A stretch of 64,000 nt of DNA, from positions 12,043,415 to 12,107,414 of the forward strand of contig JAPTHN010000013.1 in NCBI GenBank assembly GCA_026936325.1, given 5' to 3'. Source of the DNA: Platynereis dumerilii. Its lineage: Eukaryota; Annelida; Polychaeta; Phyllodocida; Nereididae. Below, piece after piece: positions 10,891 through 20,485 of the stretch. Numbering within the stretch: position 1 is the first letter of the stretch; each line of letters begins with the position of its first letter. The notes beneath the pieces are model-generated. The model made no database searches. It was not told the origin of the DNA and saw only the letters and a list, made by a program, of their open reading frames with translations. A program made the translations under genes and the position numbers.

Positions 10891-11072
10891 GCACTAGTAC
10901 AAGTGCTGCATTCTTTGGTATAAACATATTTTTATTGCACTAGTACAAGTGCATGAATTTCTTAATTAAAATGTAATGCACTAGTACAAGTGCTTTGGTT
11001 TTAAAACTTGTGTTGGTTGGTTGCACTAGTACAAGTGCATCACTTTGTAATTTCACTTGTCTAGGGCAAGTG
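10891..11072. repeat. Cluster of five 16-bp near-palindromes
   Basis: GCACTAGTACAAGTGC occurs exactly at 10891-10906, 10937-10952, 10978-10993 and 11023-11038, with a looser form CACTTGTCTAGGGCAAGTG at 11054-11072. The unit is palindromic except for its two central mismatched positions. Spacing is 46, 41, 45 and about 31 bp and the sequences between are unrelated. It could be a multi-site binding array, for example sub-terminal transposase sites, but no factor is recognised. Confidence 0.85.
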
Positions 11073-11076
11073 GCAG

Positions 11077-11459
11077 GTAGATAGCTAGATAGCTAGCTAG
11101 ATAGATAGATAGATAGATAGCTTGATAGATAGCTAGATAGCTAGCTAGATAGATAGATAGATAGATAGCTTGATAGATAGCTAGATAGATAGCTAGATAG
11201 ATAGATAGATAGATAGCTTGATAGATGGAACACAATGCTCGTTACATATATACACTGCAGCAAAAGAAAAGCAGTTGTCGTCACTTTGCAGGAATTGGAC
11301 TTGGATAGATAGATAGATAGCTCGATAGATAGCTAGATAGATAGCTAGATAGATAGATAGATAGATAGCTTGATAGATGGAACACAATGCTCGTTACATA
11401 TATACACTGCAGCAAAAGAAAAGCAGTTGTCGTCACTTTGCAGGAATTGGACTTGGATG

Positions 11460-11490
<31 letters not shown>

Positions 11491-11580
11491 GGATGGATGG
11501 ATGGATGGATGGATGGATGGATGGATGGATGGATGGATGGATGGATGGATGGATGGATGGAGGGATTGATTGATTGATTG
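11077..11580. repeat. TAGA and GGAT tetranucleotide arrays with a duplicated 83-bp unit
   Basis: (TAGA/TAGC)n covers 11077-11226 and recurs at 11306-11375. An 83-bp non-repetitive unit beginning GATGGAACACAATGCTCG is present at 11224-11306 and again at 11376-11458 (period 152 bp) with almost no differences. (GATA)n then (GGAT)n and (GATT)n follow to 11580. Open frames here are repeat artefacts. Confidence 0.9.
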
Positions 11581-11644
11581 ATTTTTGGGCTTGTTTTGTC
11601 AACATAGGATGTGTAAATGGCCAGCTCAATTGGGAGGATTTGGT

Positions 11645-11660
11645 GGCCCTTAAAAGGACC
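11645..11660 (-). terminator. Histone-type 3' stem-loop downstream of transposase
   Basis: The minus strand reads GGTCCTTTTAAGGGCC followed by ACCA: a 6-bp stem with one G-U pair and a TTTA loop. It begins 29 nt after the transposase TGA, within the usual spacing for histone mRNAs. The bases after it (ACCAAATCCTCCCAA) are identical to those after the plus-strand stem-loop at 10630. No clear poly(A) signal lies between the stop and the stem-loop. Confidence 0.65.
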
Positions 11661-11689
11661 TGGGGTTTGTTGTTTTGAATGCATCTTCT

Positions 11690-12958
11690 TCAGATTTTCT
11701 CCAACTGCCAAGGGACACTTCCTGCCGGACTGTTGACCCAGTCACGTAGGTAGTCTCGAGCAGCCTTGGCATCTCTGGAGGCATTTCCGTGTCGAAGTGG
11801 TTCTCCTAGGTCATGCAATTGACGGTCTCCCCTCCAAACTCCTTCAGCGACGTCATGTGTCTCTGGATCTTCTCTGTCCATCACTTCATTGTCACGGGCA
11901 TGGTGGACGCCTACTCTGTCTCGCAGAATGTTGTGTAGAACACAAGCAGCCATTGTGATGTATGTCACTCTTGTAGGTCGTTGGGGCATGGTGGTCAGGA
12001 AGCATCTGAACCTGTGTGACAGCAGACCGAAGGCATTCTCCACCACTCTCCTGGCTCTTGAAATCCTGTAATTGTAGACTCTGGAAGCAATGTCAAGGTT
12101 CCTTCTTGGCACTGGTTTGAGCAGCCATGTCTTCAGGGGAAATGCCTCGTCACCCACGATGTAATATGGGAAAGGATTGTCTTCTGTGCCAGGTAGAGGT
12201 TCTGGAGGTGGTAGGCCTAGATCTTCCTCGTCCAGGAGTTGTCGAAGTACTGTGTCCCTGAAGACGCCGCCATCAGATGCACTTCCTTGACAGCCAGCCT
12301 GCACATAGATGAACTTGTAGTCGGCATCAACGAGGGCCATCAGGACAATGGAGTGAAATCCCTTGTAGTTGTAGAACAAGGAGCCTGCAGCCTTGGGACA
12401 TCGGATTGCGACGTGCTTGCCATCCAGAGCTCCAATGCAGTTGGGCAAGTTCCATTTCGTCTCAAAAGCCTTGGCTATCTCCTTCCATCTTTCAGGCTGT
12501 GTGGGTAGTGCCAGCTGTCTTTCGAAGGCATGAACGATGGCAAGGCAGACCTCAGGGATGAAGTTGCAGATGGTGTTGGGTGCCACACGGAAAGCATAAG
12601 CTAGGGACTTGTAGCTGTTTCCTGTTGCCATGTACCGCAGGGTGATAGCCAACTTCAGACCAGGTTCCAAAGCCCTCCTCATGTTGGTGTCTTGCTTAGC
12701 GATGAGTGGTCCAACAGCTTCCAGGATTTCAGCAAAGATGGCAGGGGGCATTCTAGTGTAGTTGTAGTAGCCGGACACGTCACGCACTTGCAGTTCAGGC
12801 AGCAGTTGATGGAAGTGACCATGTTGTTCCCTCTGCAGCAACCAGTTGCGAATTAATTTCTGTCTCCTGGCCCTCCTCCTCCTGTGTCTCAAATAGGCAG
12901 CTCCAATAGCAACAGCAGCAGCACCAGCCACAACAATAATTTCTTCTTCATTCATCAT
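11690..12958 (-). CDS. PIF/Harbinger transposase (HARBI1-like), intact
   Basis: A single 422-codon exon for a DDE nuclease of the PIF/Harbinger superfamily, which cuts and pastes DNA elements in the nucleus. The N-terminus has a hydrophobic stretch then [11 protein letters not shown] (about 24-34). A helix-turn-helix-like region is at about 100-138. The DDE_Tnp_4 fold follows, with GALDGKH (D179), GSASDGGVF (D229), VGDEAFPL (D270) and RVVENAFG (E307); D179, D229 and E307 are the likely catalytic set. The length is normal and there are no interruptions, so it may be recent or under selection. ATG 12958 follows a TATA box at 13037-13044. Family members usually need a Myb/SANT-like partner encoded by the same element; none was found. 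A host-domesticated HARBI1-like gene is the alternative. Confidence 0.93.
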   Translation of the reverse strand: MMNEEEIIVVAGAAAVAIGAAYLRHRRRRARRQKLIRNWLLQREQHGHFHQLLPELQVRDVSGYYNYTRMPPAIFAEILEAVGPLIAKQDTNMRRALEPGLKLAITLRYMATGNSYKSLAYAFRVAPNTICNFIPEVCLAIVHAFERQLALPTQPERWKEIAKAFETKWNLPNCIGALDGKHVAIRCPKAAGSLFYNYKGFHSIVLMALVDADYKFIYVQAGCQGSASDGGVFRDTVLRQLLDEEDLGLPPPEPLPGTEDNPFPYYIVGDEAFPLKTWLLKPVPRRNLDIASRVYNYRISRARRVVENAFGLLSHRFRCFLTTMPQRPTRVTYITMAACVLHNILRDRVGVHHARDNEVMDREDPETHDVAEGVWRGDRQLHDLGEPLRHGNASRDAKAARDYLRDWVNSPAGSVPWQLEKI

Positions 12959-13036
12959 GCATATGTTCAGTAGGCAGTTGTTGTGTTCTCATTGAAGGGC
13001 AATCAGCAAATGAAGCAAGGAGGTCCTCTGTGTCCC

Positions 13037-13044
13037 TTTTTATA
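13037..13044 (-). promoter_or_regulatory. TATA box of the transposase gene
   Basis: Minus strand CATTATAAAAAGGGAC contains TATAAAAA about 79 bp upstream of ATG 12958. That would place initiation near 13010 with a short leader. Confidence 0.5.
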
Positions 13045-13054
13045 ATGACCAAAA

Positions 13055-13570
13055 GTGACTCCTGCAGCAGCCAAACACACTTTGCCGCAGCGCTGCAACA
13101 ACAGACGTTCGTCGATGCTTAAGAGACCTTCGTCGCTGCTTAAGGCAAGGACGACGAAGAAGGTCAGCATCGACGCGCCTGTAATGTCCTCGGCGCTTTA
13201 TGAATGCATGTGCGACGATGAACCATCAAGTTACGCAGTAACAAGTCCCTAAATGCGGCGTTGCATCGTTACAGTCGTCGGCGAGGCTGTCATTTTCAGC
13301 GGCGCATCTTACCTCGGGTGTACGCCGAAGGTTTCCTGATGCGTCGCAGGTCGCCAATTTCAGACGTAGCTGCCTCACAACCATCAGCGGCGTAAGAGGA
13401 AACAACATTGGGCGAAGTAAAAGCAGCCTCGCCGAATTCCAAAACAAAGTGCGACGAGTCTGTTTGGAACTGCGCTGAGGAAAGAGAGGCGGAACGCGGC
13501 GAAGAAAGCTTAAGCAGCGCCGCGGACACCTCAAGACTCACCGCGGCTACTAACTTTAAGCGTCGCACAT
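13055..13570. other. CpG-rich block with a reiterated GCGACGNTGCTTAAG word
   Basis: Far more GC-rich than its neighbours. TTCGTCGATGCTTAAG and TTCGTCGCTGCTTAAG lie at about 13109-13145, and inverted relatives (GCTTAAGCAGCGCCGC near 13508, CTTTAAGCGTCGCAC near 13555) lie at the other end. This resembles sub-terminal repeats of a transposon end next to the transposase promoter. Two overlapping minus-strand frames (102 and 90 codons) have no recognisable domain and are attributed to the composition. Confidence 0.5.
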
Positions 13571-13654
13571 GACACTAATTGATTACGTAACGTGCCAAAA
13601 CCAACGTTCTACGCCACAACTTTCCAAGAAATGACTTCTCTTGATGCGTCGCTC

Positions 13655-13858
13655 TCAAATCGCCGTCGTGAGAACCAGGCATAACTGTGTAACAGCTTCT
13701 TTAATGTACTTCTTCCATGCTGTAACAGACCATGGGAGTTCATGTGCACTGAGAACGTCAATTTCATATTTGGCAGCAAGGTTCCTCACTCTTACAAAGC
13801 AGCTATGTGAGTTACCAGTTACAGGTGTTTTCATTACCGTGCGATTCTGATCATTCAC
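13655..13858 (-). pseudogene. Possible LINE C-terminal remnant
   Basis: The 67-codon minus frame contains SHSCFVRVRNLAAKYEIDV and then SVTAWKKYIKEAVTQ. This resembles the tail found after the reverse transcriptase in some non-LTR elements (SWF..IR.LC.KYGL ... WK.LI...V). The match is by eye and short. No reverse transcriptase core is adjacent. Confidence 0.25.
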
Positions 13859-14438
13859 AGTTGTCTGTGAGGGATCAATGCAATGTATATACTTGCTACG
13901 TTTGATATATTAACTGTGTGACGTTCTGTTGTTTCTGAACCAATCAGGTGAAGCAAAAATGCTATGTATTTAGTGTGTAAAGAGTCTTAGAATCGCATAC
14001 TAATGAAATTGCCTGTAAAGTCAATTGTCTGCTGCAGAGCAAATTGAGGGGATCATTCGCATCTAGTCTGCTGACTCTGACCCACTGACTCTTAGGAGGG
14101 CCCATTGCTATGCACCGAATAACAGTAATAAAAACACTTAAGTAAATAAGTATAGAATAGAGTAAGTAGGCATATAAACGTCGAGATACAAATAAACGCC
14201 CGATACTTTAATGTGCTGCTCCCTGGAAACAGGTAAAGCTAACCCAGCAAGCCGGGACGGTGCACGACTCAAGAAGAAGAAAAAAATAAGAACAGCATGC
14301 TAGATGGTGAGGGATGACTGCATTGATCATGAAACACTGCAGGAACTGTGCAAACCATGGTTAAAACATCATGTTCAGTCCTCCTATGTCCTTTTGTTTA
14401 CTTTTTTAAATGGAGTTGTTTCTTACTCTTAACTATTA
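13859..14438. other. Intergenic, nothing recognised
   Basis: Moderate AT content without a convincing gene, splice pair or repeat boundary. Confidence 0.4.
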
Positions 14439-14446
14439 GGTATGAG

Positions 14447-14867
14447 CAGTGGTCGAAATAGCCCATGTTATTTTGGGAGGTCTCTCAAGTTCCAAGGCCC
14501 GAAGAGTTGAAGCCCTTATAGCCTGAATCCTGCGGGACGCCAGAAGCGCTTTACAGCTGGAGTGTTTCAGATGCTCTAAAAATGAATTCTGAGCACTTTA
14601 GAGATATGTTTTATCTCAGAAAACTAGTTTTGAAAACCCTATTGGTGATGTATATAAACCACCAGAGGTTGTAGTATGCTGATTAATCTTTACTTCCTGG
14701 TTCATGCTTAGGCCTATTCCTCCTAATAAAATCACTATTTGAGGGGGTTTTTTCAGGACCCCCTCTGGGCTCTGGGTCCTTCTAAAAAATGAATTTGAGG
14801 GGGTCCCAAGAGAATTGGGGGGGGGGTCAAAACCCCCTTGACCCCCCCCCCCCTATTTCGACCACTG
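14447..14867. mobile_element. hAT MITE with perfect 8-bp duplication
   Basis: Termini CAGTGGTCGAAATAG and CTATTTCGACCACTG bound 421 bp of non-coding DNA. GGTATGAG repeats exactly at 14439-14446 and 14868-14875. Eight-bp duplications and CAGTGG ends are standard for hAT. The right third is G/C-tract rich with (CCCCCTTGACC)-like words. Confidence 0.9.
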
Positions 14868-14875
14868 GGTATGAG

Positions 14876-15956
14876 AGACCCTACATATATATATACAGGC
14901 GAATCCATCGTGCACGAGGTATTGATTGAACTTCAGTTTATACATCATACAGGAATAAGCTCAATCTAGTTTGTGAAGATTTCCAATGGACCGACAATCT
15001 GCAATAGGTTCTAAGGCCACACATGAGTTGGGAGACAGTGAGATTAGGGCAAAAACGCTAAAAAAATTCGTGCAGATGATTAAATAAAAACTATTAAAAA
15101 TTTATGATTTCCAGGCAATTAATTTGAAATTGTATTAAATTTAAATCTTGAAATCGAACCCTGGACCTCAAAATTACAAGGCCAGCATGCAATCCACTCA
15201 GCCACCGAGGTACATGGCTTTGCATCATCACACCAATGGGTATCATAACATTATGGAATCTTTAAGCAAGATTTAAGAGCAGGGCAGGGAATGGACACAC
15301 ACAAGTAACTTGATTATGCACGTTTGAGAACAGCTGAAGAAGGTGGAATTTTCTCTTGCGGTGTCTGTTTCCTGCCCTGCCTGATATCAGTCATTTAACA
15401 ATGTGGATTCCCAGATGCAGGCGAGCATAGATATCCCACAGAATGCTGTCCTGCTATCCAAATTCATTTTTTTTATCCAGAAGGTGGCGCACAAGGCTAG
15501 CTCCAAAAAAATCATTTCTTCCCACCGCGGACCAGATTTTTTTGCACTATTGCTTGTTCTGTGTGAATAGATAGGCTGATGTTGTGTATTTATGCACTTC
15601 AAGAGCTTTCAAGGGGACAGGCAGAAACATGTTTGAGGGTAATTCCACAATAACTAAAAAAAAGCTCACTGTTGTTACAATACTAGTTAAGAAACACTGT
15701 TGACTCAAAGTATTAATTTGGTCACTGGTTTTATGCTAATTATATCAGCGCAGTGTTGTGTTAGCTTATGTCGATGGCCATGCGTTCCACGATGCGATAG
15801 CATGATAGACCCCCCACTGGAATTTTGTGGATCTTAATTCCCCTGCGGCCGTGCCTGGTTGAGTGTTGAATTGTCAATTCATGAATAACGATACTGTCTT
15901 AACATGAAAAATGAAAATTCAATAAAAACAAAAGTTGTGAAGACAAAACATTAATG
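14876..15956. other. Intergenic with a tRNA-like SINE head
   Basis: At 15140-15215 the minus strand reads GGTGGCTGAGTGGATTGCATG then GGTCCAGGGTTCGAT, a tRNA-like A/B-box pair from a SINE. The rest shows no gene or boundary. A 71-codon minus frame at 15387-15602 has no recognisable content. Confidence 0.45.
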
Positions 15957-15962
15957 TTTATT
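15957..15962 (-). terminator. Poly(A) signal of the chitin-binding protein gene
   Basis: AATAAA on the minus strand, about 100 nt after the TGA at 16062-16064. Confidence 0.6.
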
Positions 15963-16061
15963 TCACATCATTTATAACTCAAGTCACAAACTCCAAGGAA
16001 TTGTCAACATTAGTTAATTTCTTGCTTATCCAGTAGAGGGCGACAGCGGTTGTCAGTTGAA

Positions 16062-18822
16062 TCAACTACAATTATCGCATGTTCCACAAGGGGGAGGCAC
16101 TGCAGTGTTCCAGTTGCAAAGTTGCATGGACTCGTGATAGACTAGGCCTGCAAAAAATAATATATAAAGGAAGATTAGATACAGATTAGATTAATAGACG
16201 GATTAGACAGATAGACCAGAAAGATTAGATGGATTAGATGACATACCTAGATTACCTGGATTACATACAAAGAGAGATTTCATGCATAGATTTCAAACAT
16301 AGATTACATACATACTTATATATATTACATAGATAGATCACATAGATCAGACAGAGTGATAAACAGCAAGATAGACAGACAGAGTCACACCCACAAAATG
16401 AATGCAGAGACCCATCATAGAACTATGTAAGGCCAAAAATAAATGATATCTAGCTTCTGGGATCTACTGACCAAACAGATTTTGTGTCAACAAAAAAAAG
16501 CTAACCCTCAACTACATTTCATTGATGGACAATAAAACATTGAGATTGATTACTGTTCCATGACACCTATGTAACAAGCCCCCTGATTGGCCAACAACCC
16601 ACCTACATAATGTGATGTTCACCTGTGTGCGGTGGTGTGTGACAGGCAGGTCAATAACACATGTGTTATTCACTGATCTCTCTGGAAAAAAATTTCCAAA
16701 AAAAAAATTTTTCCCCAAAAAAAAAAAAATTCCAAAAAGAAAACAATTTTCCAAAAAAAAAAAAAAAATCCCAAAAAACAAGAAAATTTCCAAAAACAAA
16801 ATAAATTCCTAAAAATAAAGATTTCCAAAAACGTGTCCCTAAAAAAAGAAGGCAGAATAAAAAAATCCAAATTAAGAAGAAAAAAAATTTCTGAAAATAA
16901 TCATTCAACAAAAAAAAAAAAATTGTCATGGAACAGAACAATTGAGGACTTCAGTTTTCGGTCAATTTCAGGTTTTACGGACCTGACCTAGTGATATTCA
17001 CGGGTCAGGTCCATAAAACCTGATATTGACCTCAACCGAAGTCCATAATTGTATAATGATGTCCGGCCTAGCTAGTTACTCACCTTCAACTTCAGGGCAG
17101 ACGTTGAATCCGTAGAAGAATCCGTTGTGACATGTGTAGTATGCTTTGCATCCGGTGTACTCCACATCCACGTATCTCTGGTCAGCCATTCCAGAACAGT
17201 CCCTCCATAGTCCGCACGGGTGGGGAACTTTATTGATGCTGAAGATAACAATAATATCATGAGATTTTTCTTATCTCCTTAGCTATAAAACTAAAAAATT
17301 AAAATATATATTGGACAGCGGTATATATTGGACAGCCATGTAGCGTTGGTCCTTGTCTTTTGAAACCAAGTGCAAATTCAGATTGGTATTTTTTATCAAT
17401 TTGCCTAATAATTATTACTAGCATTTTCCTGGGATAGAAATTGTTAGTTAAAATTGCAGAAATGGCAGTGAGGTATTGGCTAATTACTATGCTACAAATG
17501 TAAATAAAACTGGTATTTAAAACTTATTTACTCACTAAGTTACTGTACTTTGTTCATTGAATCAAAACTACTTCAGAAACTAACACTTTCCTTGTCTAAT
17601 TTATGTATAAATTATGTTGAATAAATCCTACAGATGGAACCACTAATGATGTCCTCCTGTGGTTGTGTTTGGGAACTAAATTCAAATGCTGAGTGAACAG
17701 CAATTTGCACAAAGAATTGAACTTGCGGGTGTACCGAATTGCACATATATATCACAACTTCAATGAAAAGACAGAAATTAATTATTTCAAATGTTATTTC
17801 AAAAGCAATCAAAAACACACTCATCGCAAGTCTCAGTTCTGCTGTTGAAAGCCTCTCTTTCTGAGCATTCGATTTCTATGGGTTGACCACCTTGGCACAC
17901 GGTGTATACACGGCATGCTTTCTCTGGGACAAATCCATCATCTTGGTTTTCACAGACGTTGGCATACGCCACAGCTGAAAGAGTGAAGAAGACATGTATG
18001 TTATGAAACGCTTTCTTTGGTTGTTAGTACAATGAATACATTAAAGTGGCATAAAGTCCAGCACAACCCTGTAATTCACTGTAACAACATCTCTATAGTT
18101 GATCCTAATCTATTGGCTAGAGCTAGAATAGCATTCCTGTCAGATTTTGGTGAGCCCAAATATGATTTTTGGTACCTTCTAAACTCAAATTTATTGACTT
18201 AAGTTTATCTTTTGACCTCGAAATTTCACACACTACCAAAACAATGTCCATTCTATGGTTAGCACTGGTTTTTCAAAGGACTTTATCTGAAATATTATTC
18301 ATCCCCTCATGCCACTTTAAAGAGATATAAAATTGCAACATCTTCACTAAAACTAAATTCGTTAACACAGCACATAATAAAATGATTATGCAAAAAGTGT
18401 GGGCATCCCTAGCTACCTCTGGAGCCACTGTCAGCCTCAATGGAGTGGGGTAGCATTCCTTGATATAAAGTTCTGATCTTGTATTTGAAGAATCTTTCCA
18501 ATTGTGAATTCAAAAATCAAATCAGTTTTTTTTAATATAGCGCAAACTATAAATCTTCAGATGCGCTTTATCGATAAATAAGGAATAAAATATAAAATCA
18601 ATAAATGTAGTAAATTAAATGTAAACAGAATATGTATACAATATGTAAATGAATAACCAGTATGTATCCATGATAACTTTAAAATTAAAATCTGTCACGC
18701 AGATGAGTCTTTCCACAGATGAGTCTTTAGTTTACCTTTAAAAGAGTCAACACGCCACTTAGACAGCTACGCAGAATATTTCACTCACCGAAAGCCATGG
18801 AAAGAATTGCCAGGACCTTCAT
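16062..18822 (-). CDS. Secreted protein with two CBM14 (chitin-binding type 2) domains
   Basis: Four exons with GT-AG introns and matching phases: 18789-18822, 17821-17974, 17084-17238, 16062-16147. They encode 142 residues. MKVLAILSMAFAVAYA is a signal peptide, likely cut after residue 16. Domain 1 has Cys 19, 32, 38, 48, 61, 71 (gaps 12, 5, 9, 12, 9). Domain 2 has Cys 77, 93, 99, 110, 125, 135 (gaps 15, 5, 10, 14, 9). These are peritrophin-A spacings, and each domain ends in P(H/P)PCG. Aromatic residues around GCKAYYTC fit the chitin-contacting strand. A short tail adds Cys 138 and 141, possibly one extra disulphide. Likely roles are chitin binding in gut lining, mucus or cuticle, or immunity; the sequence cannot choose. 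TATA at 18888 and a poly(A) signal at 15957 frame the gene. Confidence 0.9.
16431..16930. repeat. Half of a GGCC MITE plus TTTCCAAAAA low-complexity tract, in intron 3
   Basis: 16431-16507 matches the left half of the GGCCAGAC family (TCTAGCTTCTGGGATC.ACTGACC.AACAGATTTT), preceded by TAA. 16680-16930 repeats TTTCCAAAAAA with poly-A runs, making the lysine/proline-rich frames there artefacts. Confidence 0.6.
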
Positions 18823-18887
18823 TTTTCTTGATAGTTATGGTCAGACCTCTTTGGAAACCAATAATGAAATCCCAAAATCAACGGCGC

Positions 18888-18895
18888 ATTTATAT
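18888..18895 (-). promoter_or_regulatory. TATA box of the chitin-binding protein gene
   Basis: Minus strand AACATATAAATGCG places ATATAAAT about 66 bp upstream of ATG 18822, consistent with a leader of about 35-40 nt. Confidence 0.6.
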
Positions 18896-18902
18896 GTTAT
18901 GG

Positions 18903-19534
18903 TATTAGTTTACAATGATGTCAGAATTTTATCAATGTGTGTCATTCATCGCAAAAGTTAATATTAACTTCACTTCCTTTAAATCAATTTGCTTAATTAG
19001 TCAAGTGCATGTGATCTAGCAGGTTGTAGGCCTACCTTCTGATGCTTTATTATTAGATTCACATCAAAACAAAGAAAAAGTCAAATGTTGATATATGGCA
19101 CATTGTATTCAGTAAGTGACCTGCAAGTCAAACATATTTCTTTGTCTTCAGTCAAATCTTATATATTGCGTCTTAGTGAATTCGTAAATTTAAAATTAAA
19201 TCTTATTTTCGAACTCTTTGTAAATGAGTGTACATAATTTAATCATGATGAAGTCTCACAATTTGCAGAACAGTCTCAGATCAGAGGTATATATTTTTCA
19301 CTATTTGACATGTACACGAATTTGTAAACCTGCAAAAACGAACATATACACGAATTTCTCGTTTTTGCACCTCCACGAATTCGTGAACATGCCAAATAAT
19401 GAAAAATATATACATGCAGATCATGTAGTTCATGTAGTTCATGTAGTTATCCCCAGGGACTTGTTAGGGCACTGCAGGAGCATATATATAAGTGTGTGAC
19501 TGTGTTTATAAATAGCTCACTACCCTGCAACTCC
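18903..19534. other. Intergenic, nothing firm
   Basis: CATGTAGTT is repeated three times near 19425-19450 and CACGAATTCGTGA-like words occur at 19310-19390. No gene is recognised. Confidence 0.4.
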
Positions 19535-19543
19535 CTCTGGACC

Positions 19544-19901
19544 ATAGAAATACATAGAACAGACATGAGGCTGTATGACGCCATCTCGAGATGAGGTCAC
19601 CAAATCCGCCATATTGGAATTGCCCTGAGACATGACGTCATTGTGACATCACAGCAGGAGCAACAAGATGTTGTGTTTGGCTGATTGTGACGTTGGCTGG
19701 AAACGCTGCCTGAAGCTGCGTTAGCTTCGGGCAGTTGTCTCCAGCCAAATTGTGACGTGACATGATGCCATTGTTACTAGTGACGTCACTATTATTGGTG
19801 ATGTCACAGTTACCAAATGCCAGGCTGCCAGGCAGTTCCAAGATGGTGGATTTGGTTGCTTCATCTGCTAGAGCCTCATGTCCGTTCTGTGTATTTCTAT
19901 G
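19544..19901. mobile_element. Mutator-like MITE with 9-bp duplication and long inverted repeats
   Basis: CTCTGGACC repeats exactly at 19535-19543 and 19902-19910. Inside are inverted repeats of about 75 bp starting ATAGAAATACA..GAAC.GACATGAGGCT. A nested inner inverted repeat (TTGGCTGGA...GCTGCCTGAAGC) makes most of the 358 bp able to fold back. TGACGTCA occurs near 19632 and 19781. Nine-bp duplications with long terminal repeats are typical of Mutator-like elements. Confidence 0.8.
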
Positions 19902-20192
19902 CTCTGGACCTTCGGTTGTGATCCCTAGTTGTGATCTTCCGCCAAGGTGTTGGTGTTACAGTTGGCAGAACATGATACTAAATTTATGTCACAATGACTA
20001 CTGTTTGGCAAGGTGGGTGGCTAATGGGGCAGCAGAGGTTAGCGGCCAATTGCATCAATTTCTGCTCTGCTAGACCTAAGGCCAACTGCTTTGGACGTCT
20101 TTCATGTGCTCGTGCAGGGTCTCCGTTCTAGTTTTCGAGGACTCGATCTCATTTGATTTTTGAGACTTTCTATTCAATATTTGTAATATTAA

Positions 20193-20482
20193 GGGGCCGA
20201 CCAGACGATAGTTGGGGGGGGGGGCTATGGACTTTACCCCCGGGACGAACTTTTTTTTTCGTTCTTGACGCATCGACGAACAATTTTTTTCGCATGCGCA
20301 CTCGCAACTAACTTTTTTATCGGAATTTTAACATTACGGTACCCTAGCTACAGGTGGAAACAAACTTTTTTTTTTATTCCCATGTGCTGAACAAACTTTT
20401 TTTTTCAGTGTCAAGTGGGAAACAATCTTTTTTTTTCACCAAATATCCATAGCCCCCCCCCAAAGATCATCTGGTCGGCCCC
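20193..20482. mobile_element. Harbinger-type MITE, family GGGGCCGACCAGA, copy 1
   Basis: 290 bp bounded by GGGGCCGACCAGACGAT and ATCATCTGGTCGGCCCC, flanked by TAA at 20190-20192 and 20483-20485. It carries four CAAACTTTTTTTTT-like words. It is nearly the same length and sequence as 34276-34565 and inverted relative to 31705-31990. Confidence 0.85.
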
Positions 20483-20485
20483 TAA

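Noticed and set aside
10891-11072. CRISPR-like array
   Set aside because: Repeats are short palindromes with irregular spacers in a eukaryotic intron-bearing genome, with no cas genes. A binding-site array fits better.
11345-11711. Ser/Ile/His-Pro repeat ORFs
   Set aside because: Translations of TAGA and GGAT arrays on the minus strand.
13226-13568. 102- and 90-codon minus-strand ORFs as a Harbinger Myb-like partner
   Set aside because: There is no Trp-spaced Myb/SANT pattern, and the frames overlap each other in a CpG-rich word-repeat block.
16612-16941. Lys/Pro-rich and Phe-rich ORFs
   Set aside because: They come from a TTTCCAAAAA low-complexity tract inside an intron of the chitin-binding gene.
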